Virus record (IMG/VR): IMGVR_UViG_3300028829_004122
Span: 1-28,340 of that record
From: a virus
Strand: one strand, 5' to 3'
DNA length: 28,340 nucleotides
Position 1 is the first letter of the stretch. Each line of letters starts with the position of its first letter. This document shows positions 21,740-28,340 of the stretch, piece by piece. Under the pieces are notes generated by a model. The model saw only the letters and a list, made by a program, of their open reading frames with translations, did not search any database and had not been told where the DNA came from. Position numbers and translations under genes: made by a program.

Positions 21740-22899
21740 AATATAAATTAGCTAGTGATACGTGGGATCAAGAAGAGATTTGGGCAATACATCGTGTAAT
21801 TGCAAGCGGCCGTTATACTATGGGAGAAGAAGTAAAAAAGTTTGAAAAACAGTTTGCAGAATTCTTTGGCACTAATCATGCCGTAATGACAAATAGTGGT
21901 AGCAGTGCAAACTTAATTTCAATTGCAGCTTTAGCATTAAATCCAGAGTATAAAAACAAAGGAAATATCATTGTTCCTGCTGTAAGTTGGAGTACTACTT
22001 ATTTTCCTGTACACCAATGGGGATATACACTTCGTTTTGTTGACGTTGATCCCTATACGTTTAATATAGATGTGGATAAAGTTGAGGCTGCAATAGATGA
22101 AGATACCGCCGCTATCTTTACTGTAAACCTATTAGGAAATTCCTCTGATCTGCCAGGTTTAAAAATGTTATGTGATAAGTATAATATTACTCTTCTTGAG
22201 GATAATTGTGAAAGCTTAGGTGCGTCTGCAGAATTTAATTTAAAATGTGGATCCGTGGGTGAGATGGGTACCTTTAGTTTCTTTTTTAGTCACCATATGC
22301 AAACAATGGAAGGCGGTATGGTTTTAACAAACGACGGAACAACTGCTGAATATTTAAAGAGCCTTCGTGCCCATGGTTGGATCCGAGATATGGAAGAAGG
22401 TAGCAGTCTATATGAGAAATCAGGAGACCCGTTTGAAGATAGCTTTAAATTTATATTGCCCGGCTATTGTGTAAGACCTTTAGAAATGAGTGGTGCAATA
22501 GGTCAAGAACAATTAAAGAAATGGCCAAATATGATGGTTGGTCGTCGAGCAAATGCAGTACATGCAAAAGAAGCCTTTGGAAAAATAAAAGGAATGAGAC
22601 TACAACGAGAATATGGGGAAAGTAGCTGGTTTGGTTTTGGTATTGTTCTTGAAGAGCATTTAAAAGGTAGGCGTAAAGAAGTCATTAATATTCTTACAGA
22701 AAACGAAGTTGAAACACGTCCTATTGTTGCCGGCAACTTCATGAAGAACCCAGTTATAGATAGATTAAATTGGGATAGTGTAGGAACATTTGAAGCGACC
22801 GACGATCTCCATGAAAATGGTTTCTTTATTGGAAACGACTCAATAGATTTAAAACAGGAGATAAACATGGTAGCAGATATAATTGGAAACATAAAATGA
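21736..22899 (+). CDS. colD: ColD-like PLP-dependent GDP-sugar 3-dehydratase, 387 aa
   Basis: The fold is DegT/DnrJ/EryC1 sugar aminotransferase, with an N-terminal T-N-S-G-S-S-A-N-L PLP-phosphate loop (52-60) and L-L-E-D-N-C-E-S-L-G (153-162) holding the PLP Asp. Where aminotransferases have the PLP Lys, this has F-S-F-F-F-S-H-H-M-Q-T-M-E-G-G (180-194), with His186 aligned to the Lys. Replacement of Lys by His is the mark of ColD, which removes the 3-OH of GDP-4-keto-6-deoxymannose instead of transaminating C4. The adjacent GDP-mannose dehydratase supplies that substrate. No extra Fe-S cysteine motif as in RfbH/E1 is evident. The product would be GDP-4-keto-3,6-dideoxymannose. Confidence 0.88.
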   Translation: MKYKLASDTWDQEEIWAIHRVIASGRYTMGEEVKKFEKQFAEFFGTNHAVMTNSGSSANLISIAALALNPEYKNKGNIIVPAVSWSTTYFPVHQWGYTLRFVDVDPYTFNIDVDKVEAAIDEDTAAIFTVNLLGNSSDLPGLKMLCDKYNITLLEDNCESLGASAEFNLKCGSVGEMGTFSFFFSHHMQTMEGGMVLTNDGTTAEYLKSLRAHGWIRDMEEGSSLYEKSGDPFEDSFKFILPGYCVRPLEMSGAIGQEQLKKWPNMMVGRRANAVHAKEAFGKIKGMRLQREYGESSWFGFGIVLEEHLKGRRKEVINILTENEVETRPIVAGNFMKNPVIDRLNWDSVGTFEATDDLHENGFFIGNDSIDLKQEINMVADIIGNIK

Positions 22900-23876
22900 A
22901 AACGGCGTTAATCACGGGGTTTCCCGGCCAGGATGCTTGTTATCTTGCTGAACTACTTTTAGAAAAAGGATATGATGTCCATGGAATAGTTAAAAGATAT
23001 ACGAGCCCAAATTGGTCAAATATAGAATACTTAAATCTTTTTAATATGGGATTAAAAACTCATATAGGTGATGTTACAGATATGTGTAGCTTAATGGATA
23101 TTATGGAAATCGTACAACCTGACGAATTTTATAATCTTGCAGCACAAAGCTTCGTCGGTGGATCATGGCGTCTTGCATATGTAACCACCCACGTAGACGC
23201 TATAGGACCTCTCAATTGTCTTGAAGCTATTCGTCGAGTTAAACCCTCTTGTAAGTTCTATCAAGCTGCAACGTCCGAAATGTTTGGTAATAGTAATACC
23301 GAAGGCAGGCAAACAGAAAAAACTCCGTTCGAGCCTGCTAGCCCGTATGGAGTTGCGAAATTATATGGTTTTCATATTACAAAAAATTATAGAGAAAGTT
23401 ATAATATGCATGCTTGCTCGGGTATTTTATTTAATCATGAGTCACCTATTCGCGGTATTGAATTTGTTTCAAGAAAGATTACCGATGGCGTAGCAAAAAT
23501 TGTATTAGGCAAGTCTGATAAAATTGTATTAGGTAATCTAAACGCCGAGCGAGATTGGGGCCATGCTAAAGATTACGTCCTTGCACAGTGGCTTATGTTA
23601 CAGCAAAATAAACCTGAAGATTTTATAATTGCAACTGGCATTAAACACACTGTAGGAGAGTTATGTGAACTTGCGTTTAAAATAGCAGGAATACAAAACT
23701 GGGAAAAGCATGTGATATCAGATAAAGAGTTTCAAAGACCAAATGAATTACATAGCCTTCACGCTGACTCAAGCAAAGCTAAACAACTATTGGGATGGGA
23801 ACCAGAATATTTATTTGAGCAAATGATACATGAGATGGTTGTTGAAGATATACGAAGACATGAAAGTACAAAATGA
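22896..23876 (+). CDS. gmd: GDP-mannose 4,6-dehydratase, 326 aa
   Basis: It converts GDP-D-mannose to GDP-4-keto-6-deoxymannose with NADP. The N-terminal Rossmann motif A-L-I-T-G-F-P-G-Q-D (4-13) is the GMD form of GxxGxxG. The catalytic set is A-T-S-E-M-F-G (125-131) and Y-G-V-A-K (Tyr151, Lys155). L-F-N-H-E-S-P-I-R-G and R-D-W-G-H-A-K-D-Y-V are GMD-specific. Length is slightly below bacterial GMD (about 345-370 aa). It overlaps both neighbours by 4 bases. It feeds the ColD-like enzyme upstream and probably the reductase downstream. Confidence 0.95.
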   Translation: MKTALITGFPGQDACYLAELLLEKGYDVHGIVKRYTSPNWSNIEYLNLFNMGLKTHIGDVTDMCSLMDIMEIVQPDEFYNLAAQSFVGGSWRLAYVTTHVDAIGPLNCLEAIRRVKPSCKFYQAATSEMFGNSNTEGRQTEKTPFEPASPYGVAKLYGFHITKNYRESYNMHACSGILFNHESPIRGIEFVSRKITDGVAKIVLGKSDKIVLGNLNAERDWGHAKDYVLAQWLMLQQNKPEDFIIATGIKHTVGELCELAFKIAGIQNWEKHVISDKEFQRPNELHSLHADSSKAKQLLGWEPEYLFEQMIHEMVVEDIRRHESTK

Positions 23877-24415
23877 AAATAGTAGTCACTGGTCATACGA
23901 GTGGTTTAGGTAAATCTTTATATCAAAGCTTTTCTAAAAATCATCATGTAATTGGATTGAGTAGGTCAAATGGATATAATTTAGAGTCGGATATTGAACC
24001 GTTCGTCGCACATAATTTTGACGTATACATTAACAATGCATATTATAAATATTCTCAAGTTGATATTTTATATGAACTATTTAATAGAAATAAATATAAA
24101 TGTTGCACAATTATTAATATTGGTAGTGTCAGCGCAGATGGTAATAGAGATACTGTTAACGAATACGCAGTTCATAAATCTTCATTAGAAAAAGCCTGTA
24201 CCCAGCTTCAGTTAATAGATTCTGAATGCAAGGTAGTACATTTAAAACTAGGAAGAATGAATACACCAATGACAGACCATAGGAAAGAATATCCAAGAAT
24301 GGACACCGACTATATTGCCGATACTGTGGATTGGATTATAAACCAGCCTCAGAACATTTTAGTAAAAAATCTAACTTTAGATATTATGCATAGTAGAAGG
24401 AAAGTCATATTATGA
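23873..24415 (+). CDS. Short-chain dehydrogenase/reductase, 180 aa
   Basis: The classical SDR pattern is present: G-H-T-S-G-L-G-K-S-L (7-16; TGxxxGxG type), Y-I-N-N-A (NNAG-like, about 51-55), I-G-S-V-S-A (Ser, about 83-88) and Y-A-V-H-K (YxxxK, about 97-101). At 180 aa it is shorter than most SDRs (about 250). It follows GMD with a 4-base overlap, so a role in reducing the 4-keto group of the GDP-sugar is plausible, though ColC-type epimerase/reductases are longer extended SDRs. Substrate assignment is inference. Confidence 0.8.
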   Translation: MKIVVTGHTSGLGKSLYQSFSKNHHVIGLSRSNGYNLESDIEPFVAHNFDVYINNAYYKYSQVDILYELFNRNKYKCCTIINIGSVSADGNRDTVNEYAVHKSSLEKACTQLQLIDSECKVVHLKLGRMNTPMTDHRKEYPRMDTDYIADTVDWIINQPQNILVKNLTLDIMHSRRKVIL

Positions 24416-25089
24416 TACCAATTTTTATAGGATACGATAAAAGAGAAGCTGCGGCCTATCATGTATGTTCAAATTCAATTATTAGAAACGCAACGTCCCC
24501 TATTAGTTTAAATCCATTGTCACTCAATTTGCTTAAAGGATATGAGGAGAAACATTCCGACGGTAGTAATCATTTCATATATAGTAGATTTCTTATTCCA
24601 CATCTCATGGATTACAAAGGATGGGCTATCTTTATAGACGGTGATATGATACTACGCGATGATATAACAAAACTATGGGATATGAGAGATGAATCAAAAG
24701 CTGTCATGGTAGTAAAACATGATTATAAGACTCGTATGTCTGAAAAATATTTAGGTTCAAAAAATGAAAACTATCCTCGTAAAAATTGGTCAAGCGTAAT
24801 ACTTTGGAATTGCGGTCATGAAGAAAACCGTATCGTAACGACAGATTTTGTTTCAAATGCGACTGGTGCTCAAGTTCATAGATTTACTTGGCTAGAAGAC
24901 GATCTTATTGGAGAACTACCAATTGAATGGAATTGGCTTCCTGACGAATTTGGAAAAAATAAAGATGCCAAACTATTACACTTTACATTAGGTACTCCTT
25001 GTTTTCACGATTTTGCTGATTCGCCAATGGCAGACGAATGGCATCGTGAAAGAATATATGCGGACTACAGCCAGCAGCACGGATTATAA
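24412..25089 (+). CDS. GT8-like glycosyltransferase, 225 aa
   Basis: The start I-P-I-F-I-G-Y-D-K-R-E-A-A-A-Y-H-V-C (2-19) and the catalytic-metal motif I-F-I-D-G-D-M-I-L-R-D-D-I (73-85, DxD) are typical of GT8-like enzymes seen in phage and bacterial glycan clusters. A late L-L-H-F-T-L-G-T-P (about 188-196) provides the conserved His. No membrane segment is present. It overlaps the SDR by 4 bases and ends 6 bases before the GT29 pair. Donor and acceptor unknown. Confidence 0.8.
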   Translation: MIPIFIGYDKREAAAYHVCSNSIIRNATSPISLNPLSLNLLKGYEEKHSDGSNHFIYSRFLIPHLMDYKGWAIFIDGDMILRDDITKLWDMRDESKAVMVVKHDYKTRMSEKYLGSKNENYPRKNWSSVILWNCGHEENRIVTTDFVSNATGAQVHRFTWLEDDLIGELPIEWNWLPDEFGKNKDAKLLHFTLGTPCFHDFADSPMADEWHRERIYADYSQQHGL

Positions 25090-25095
25090 TATATT

Positions 25096-25605
25096 ATGAA
25101 AGAAGTATTTGAAGGTAAAAGTGTTTCGGTCGTTGGTAACGCAAGAAGTTTGTTTGATAAAACTTATGGTCAAGAAATAGATAATCATGATGTAGTTTGC
25201 AGAATTAAAAGAGGGTTCTATCAGCTCAAATCAGATGCTATTATTTCACACGGTTTAAAAACAGATGTTTGGTTTTTAAATTGGTTTAAAACTATGGACC
25301 CTAATAAAGTTACCAACAAAAAAGTAGATCATATTGTCGAAATTCTATATAATCCTGAAATAGACGAAAAATGGTTAATAAAAGATTTAGGTCATCATCG
25401 CCCATCTACTGGGTTAAGGATATTACATTTCATATCTTTATATAATCCAAAGTCCGTAAGTGTTTATGGATTTGATTGGAAGAAGACTCCTTCGTTTCAT
25501 GATAAGCAATTAATTGACGAAAGACATAACTTTGTGTTAGAAGAAGATTATTGTAGAAGGCGGTTTTTTGAAAAACAAAAAGACGTATACAGGTTAGTAA
25601 AATGA
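25096..25605 (+). CDS. GT29 (sialyltransferase-like) glycosyltransferase, copy A, 169 aa
   Basis: It has the same motifs as the protein at 16114: V-S-V-V-G-N-A-R-S-L (10-19), Y-G-Q-E-I-D-N-H-D-V-V-C-R-I (24-37), R-P-S-T-G-L-R-I-L-H-F-I and V-S-V-Y-G-F-D-W-K-K-T-P. The S-T-G-L form is closer to canonical sialylmotif S than the S-S-G-L of the first copy. It overlaps the next paralog by 4 bases. A 44-base exact repeat shared with that gene shows recent duplication or gene conversion. Confidence 0.82.
   Translation: MKEVFEGKSVSVVGNARSLFDKTYGQEIDNHDVVCRIKRGFYQLKSDAIISHGLKTDVWFLNWFKTMDPNKVTNKKVDHIVEILYNPEIDEKWLIKDLGHHRPSTGLRILHFISLYNPKSVSVYGFDWKKTPSFHDKQLIDERHNFVLEEDYCRRRFFEKQKDVYRLVK
25153..25196 (+). 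repeat. 44-base exact direct repeat, copy 1
   Basis: Identical base for base to 25659-25702. It encodes the residues F-D-K-T-Y-G-Q-E-I-D-N-H-D-V-V of the motif-L region in the first of the two tandem GT29 genes. Identity at synonymous positions exceeds what the rest of the two genes shows. Confidence 0.95.
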
Positions 25606-26165
25606 AAAGCTGGTTTGCGGGAAAAACCGTTGCCGTGGTTGGTAACGCTATATCACTATTTGATAAAACTTATGGTCAAGAAATAGATAATCATGATGTA
25701 GTATTACGTATGAACAAGGCAGCTGTTTTATATACTCGTAAAGATGCGTATATAAGTCATGGTTCAAAAACTGATATATGGGTATTTTGGAATACTGCTG
25801 AATATAAATCAATGTTTAAAAACATACCAAGTCATGTAAAGAAAATGCATGCAGGACATCAAGGTAGAACTCCTAATAATCTGCATCTTGTTGATTTTGT
25901 ATATCCTGATCACGGTTTATATCGCGAGTTAAAAAGAAAGGCTGGTAGGCATAATAATCCTACTACAGGACTTATTACTCTTGACTATATATCAAATTGT
26001 GAACCTGTCCATGTTGATGTGTATGGGTTTGATTGGAAAGAAACTCCAACATTTACGGATCCCGAGAAAAAACGTGAACGAATATGCCCACACGATTATG
26101 AAACAGAAAAGGCATATTGTATGAAAACCTTCTTTTCTAGAGAAAACTATATTTTAAAGACCTAA
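25602..26165 (+). CDS. GT29 (sialyltransferase-like) glycosyltransferase, copy B, 187 aa
   Basis: The motifs are V-A-V-V-G-N-A-I-S-L (10-19), Y-G-Q-E-I-D-N-H-D-V-V-L-R-M-N (24-38), N-P-T-T-G-L-I-T-L-D-Y-I and V-D-V-Y-G-F-D-W-K-E-T-P. It differs from copy A in its middle and C-terminal parts (e.g. an extra basic loop around 80-115), suggesting divergent acceptor use. It is the last gene of the glycan string; the next transcription unit has its own late promoter. Confidence 0.82.
   Translation: MKSWFAGKTVAVVGNAISLFDKTYGQEIDNHDVVLRMNKAAVLYTRKDAYISHGSKTDIWVFWNTAEYKSMFKNIPSHVKKMHAGHQGRTPNNLHLVDFVYPDHGLYRELKRKAGRHNNPTTGLITLDYISNCEPVHVDVYGFDWKETPTFTDPEKKRERICPHDYETEKAYCMKTFFSRENYILKT
25659..25702 (+). 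repeat. 44-base exact direct repeat, copy 2
   Basis: Second copy of the sequence at 25153-25196, in the equivalent codons of the downstream GT29 gene, 506 bases away. Homologous recombination between the two copies could delete or fuse one gene. Confidence 0.95.
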
Positions 26166-26169
26166 TTAT

Positions 26170-26177
26170 TATAAATA
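26170..26177 (+). promoter_or_regulatory. T4-type late promoter motif
   Basis: An exact TATAAATA lies 5 bases after the last GT29 stop and about 30 bases before the next ATG, which has a GGAGA ribosome binding site. It marks the change from the glycan string to late/virion genes. Confidence 0.75.
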
Positions 26178-26207
26178 AAAGAAAAACTGAATGCCTGGAG
26201 ACAAATC

Positions 26208-28097
26208 ATGGCTAAAGAAAAAGATGATTCTGTAAAGACTGATAAAAAAAAGAAGGTGAAAAATTTTAAAGAATTTGATCCTACACAATTTATTGAAGTA
26301 GAACCAGTAATTGCGGAAGCAGCAGACGGCAAAATTGTAGTTTCATGGGGTAGAATGAACCCAATTACAACAGGCCATGAAAAACTCATTAATGCTGTTA
26401 TCAATACCGCAAAAAAAGAAAAAGCGTCTCCTGCGGTTTATCTTACTCATTCCCAAGATAAAAACAAGAACCCCCTATCCTACGATGATAAAGTAAAATA
26501 TGCGCAAAAGGCGTTTGGGTCTATCATCGTAAAATCAAAAGCAAAAACTATTATTGAATTAATGAAAGAATTAGCTCGTAATTACAGGGACGTTATTGTA
26601 GTCGCTGGATCAGATAGAGTAAAAGAATTCGAGACTTTGCTAAACAAATACAACGGAAAAGAATATAAGTTTAATAGCGTTACAGTCGTTTCAGCCGGCA
26701 GTAGAGATCCTGATGCAGAAGGTGTTGAAGGAATGTCGGCTTCCAAAATGAGACAGTTTGCTGCTGACGACGACTTAAATAATTTTAGTAAAGGTCTTCC
26801 AAAGAAATTAAAATCAAGTGCGAGGCAAGTTATGACAGACGTAAAAAAAGGTATGAATGAGTCTATTCAAGAAGATGAAGATCTTCAAGAAAAACAACCT
26901 CTTTCTATACAACAGCGCCGTAAGCGCGGTCTGCAAATGAAAAGATTTAAAACAAAAATTAAAATCGGTCGTGAGCGTTCAAAAAGAAAAATGGCAAATA
27001 AAGAAAAGCTGATGAAAAGATCAAGAAAGAAAGCTTTGGAATTTATTCGCAATCGCCTTATGAAACAAAAGAAATATTCTGAAATGTCTCCAACGGAAAA
27101 AATTGCTCTTGATAAAAGGGTTCAGAAGATTAATCCTAAAGTTTTGGATCGTATTGCCAAAAGACTATTTCCAAAGGTACGCGCCGCCGAAAAAGAAAGA
27201 CTAAGATCTGTATTGAATAAAAAGCAAGAAGATACAAATGAAATGTTTGAATCTTTTATAGCTGAAAAGGATACAACTAGTTCCAAGCCACAAGATCCTG
27301 ATGTAAAAGATAGACCTGGTTCTCAACCAAAAGGTTATTACAAAGGTGTAGTAAAAGATAAAAAAGATGCCCGGGCTGCACACTTTGAAAAAGGTGCGAA
27401 AATGGATGATGATAATCCTGATGCGTATAAACCTGCTCCAGGAGATAAAGAGGCTAAAACAAAACCGTCTGTTCATACAAAAAGATTTAAAGATATGTTT
27501 GGTGAAGCAGCCGAAGGATATTGCTCGGATGATTGTTGTGGGGCGGATGTAAAAGCGGCGGATTGTACGTGTGATCCAAAATGTCCTCATTGCGATTGTA
27601 ATGCTAAGTCAATTGACGAAGCTTCCACTGTAGATACAAAGGTGCGTAAACGCCCTCATATGGCATTAGAAAAATCAGGTGCAGTCAAGATAGACAAAAG
27701 ATTTAAAATGTACAAACCCAAAAAAGAACTCCTTCTTGATAAAGAATTGACCGAGCTCGTAGAAGATATGAATGACTTTTTTCATAGTGATCTAATTGAG
27801 GAGTTGAGTACTATAATAGAAACTCAAGAGTATGATGATTTGATGGAATCTGATCCTTCAGCATCACTTAAGAAAAAGGCAGAAAAAACTGGTATATCAT
27901 ATGGTATTCTAAAAAAGGTTTTTGATCGCGGAGTTGCTGCGTGGAGAACAGGTCATAGACCAGGTACAAACCCCACACAATGGGGACACGCTCGTGTAAA
28001 TTCATTTGCCACTAAAGGTAAAGGTACATGGGGCAAGGCGGATAAAGACCTTGCTGATAAAGTACGTAAGGAAGAAGTTAGGGTGCTCCTAAAATGA
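26208..28097 (+). CDS. Nucleotidyltransferase-fused late/head protein, 629 aa
   Basis: Residues 41-200 form a cytidylyl/adenylyltransferase-like domain: W-G-R-M-N-P-I-T-T-G-H-E-K-L-I (47-61; the T-T-G-H box is the HxGH-type signature) and M-S-A-S-K-M-R (ISSTxxR-like). A Lys/Arg-rich helical region (about 225-345) follows. Then come a Cys-rich patch with 8 Cys in 26 residues (nucleotides 27522-27599) and a C-terminal domain (about 555-629, VAAWRTGHRPGTNPTQWGHA) known from many phage proteins of unknown role. The N terminus (K-N-F-K-E-F ... P-V-I-A-E-A) resembles a capsid-targeting peptide with an I-A-E/A cleavage site. Similar nucleotidyltransferases occur in marine T4-like phages. A packaged or head-assembly protein is inferred. 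Confidence 0.75.
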   Translation: MAKEKDDSVKTDKKKKVKNFKEFDPTQFIEVEPVIAEAADGKIVVSWGRMNPITTGHEKLINAVINTAKKEKASPAVYLTHSQDKNKNPLSYDDKVKYAQKAFGSIIVKSKAKTIIELMKELARNYRDVIVVAGSDRVKEFETLLNKYNGKEYKFNSVTVVSAGSRDPDAEGVEGMSASKMRQFAADDDLNNFSKGLPKKLKSSARQVMTDVKKGMNESIQEDEDLQEKQPLSIQQRRKRGLQMKRFKTKIKIGRERSKRKMANKEKLMKRSRKKALEFIRNRLMKQKKYSEMSPTEKIALDKRVQKINPKVLDRIAKRLFPKVRAAEKERLRSVLNKKQEDTNEMFESFIAEKDTTSSKPQDPDVKDRPGSQPKGYYKGVVKDKKDARAAHFEKGAKMDDDNPDAYKPAPGDKEAKTKPSVHTKRFKDMFGEAAEGYCSDDCCGADVKAADCTCDPKCPHCDCNAKSIDEASTVDTKVRKRPHMALEKSGAVKIDKRFKMYKPKKELLLDKELTELVEDMNDFFHSDLIEELSTIIETQEYDDLMESDPSASLKKKAEKTGISYGILKKVFDRGVAAWRTGHRPGTNPTQWGHARVNSFATKGKGTWGKADKDLADKVRKEEVRVLLK

Positions 28098-28340
28098 CTG
28101 GCGATTCTATTGCTATTCAACGTGCCAAGGATGCAGAGCACGCAAAGGCAATGGGTCGTTCAGTAAAAACAGGCCGTAAACTTCCAAAGAAAACTATGAC
28201 TTCAACTCAAAGATCACTTGCATCAATGCGTGGAGAAGAAGTAGAAATGGACGAAGCACACGATCCTAAACACGTAAAGATGGCGGTAGGTATTGCATCA
28301 GATAAAAGATATGCTGGTGGTAATATGACGGGTGCAGTTA
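28094..28340 (+). CDS. Late phage protein, truncated by window end (at least 82 aa)
   Basis: The ATG at 28094 overlaps the preceding stop (ATGA) and the frame stays open to the last base. The visible part is basic at first (AIQRAKDAEHAKAMGRS), then has S-L-A-S-M-R-G-E-E-V, then H-V-K-M-A-V-G-I-A-S-D-K-R-Y-A-G-G-N-M-T-G-A-V. That last string recurs, from memory, in head-associated or unknown proteins of marine T4-like phages. The frame is unmistakably coding, but the C-terminal part lies outside the window. Confidence 0.75.
   Translation, partial: MTGDSIAIQRAKDAEHAKAMGRSVKTGRKLPKKTMTSTQRSLASMRGEEVEMDEAHDPKHVKMAVGIASDKRYAGGNMTGAV

Noticed and set aside
22503-22892. 129-aa minus-strand open frame inside the ColD-like gene
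   Set aside because: It is antisense to a strongly supported gene, has no ribosome binding site or promoter, and reads as a low-complexity mirror of the real frame.
21736-22899. Ordinary DegT-type sugar aminotransferase (perosamine synthase)
   Set aside because: The lysine that holds PLP is replaced by His in S-H-H-M-Q-T, which fits a ColD-type 3-dehydratase instead.
27201-27590. 129-aa minus-strand open frame rich in Phe, Ile and Arg
   Set aside because: It is opposite the large late protein; its odd composition is the reverse complement of Lys- and Asp-rich codons.
26208-28097. CMP-sialic acid synthetase serving the GT29 enzymes
   Set aside because: The visible T-T-G-H and M-S-A-S-K-M-R motifs belong to the HxGH cytidylyl/adenylyltransferase class, not the CMP-NeuAc synthetase fold.
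1-28340. CRISPR array, insertion sequence, integrase or attachment site
   Set aside because: I saw no regularly spaced repeats, transposase or integrase motifs, or flanking inverted repeats; gene order and promoters fit a lytic T4-like phage.
1-28340. tRNA genes
   Set aside because: No cloverleaf with a T-loop GTTCRANNC box was noticed in the gaps, which are mostly too short; without a scanner this is not a firm negative.

Overview
The window looks like part of the genome of a T4-like marine myovirus. Three things show this. First, an uninterrupted replication block reads gp33 - gp59 - gp32 - (small conserved gene) - uvsX - gp41 in the usual T4 order. Second, TATAAATA late-promoter motifs stand in front of several transcription units. 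Third, the coding is AT-rich and single-stranded, with start/stop overlaps of 1-8 bases almost throughout. Every gene I accept is on the + strand. There is no photosystem gene. A small DUF1127-like protein (a family common in alphaproteobacteria) hints at a non-cyanobacterial, perhaps alphaproteobacterial, host; the host assignment is inference.

Region by region. (1) 1-4.3 kb: eleven small genes, mostly exported, membrane-anchored or coiled-coil proteins of unknown role, with a class 3 lipase-like serine hydrolase in the middle. (2) 4.3-6.0 kb: an A-type iron-sulfur carrier (IscA/HesB), then a promoter and RNA hairpin, then heme oxygenase and a ferredoxin-dependent bilin reductase of PcyA/PcyX type, i.e. 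a heme-to-bilin pathway. (3) 6.0-11.2 kb: two small genes followed by the late-transcription co-activator, helicase loader, SSB, recombinase and replicative helicase. Strong promoters precede the block and gp32; TTCG-loop hairpin terminators follow gp32 and gp41. (4) 11.2-15.3 kb: two proteins with PD-(D/E)XK-like motifs, a ligase/nucleotidyltransferase-like protein with a KxDG motif, and a probable virion structural protein. Two of these begin with sequences like the T4 capsid-targeting peptide cut by the prohead protease. (5) 15.4-16.0 kb: three tiny genes including the DUF1127-like one. (6) 16.1-26.2 kb: a long tightly overlapping glycan and central-carbon cassette. It holds three GT29 (sialyltransferase-like) proteins, further glycosyltransferases, a HAD-type phosphatase, ATP-type PEP carboxykinase, class I fructose-bisphosphate aldolase, GDP-mannose 4,6-dehydratase, a ColD-like PLP 3-dehydratase with His in place of the PLP lysine, and a short-chain reductase. 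(7) 26.2 kb to the end: a large late protein fusing an adenylyl/cytidylyltransferase domain to a basic region, a Cys-rich patch and a C-terminal phage domain, then a truncated gene.

How the genes may work together. PEP carboxykinase (oxaloacetate to PEP) and FBP aldolase (triose phosphates to FBP) are both gluconeogenic steps. They sit in the same gene string as GDP-mannose dehydratase and a ColD-like enzyme, which together would make GDP-4-keto-3,6-dideoxymannose, and as six or so glycosyltransferases. The most economical reading is a phage module that redirects host TCA-cycle carbon into a dideoxy-sugar-containing surface glycan (host envelope or virion). A separate heme-to-bilin module lies upstream. 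These functional links are inference from motifs and gene order; no database search was possible.
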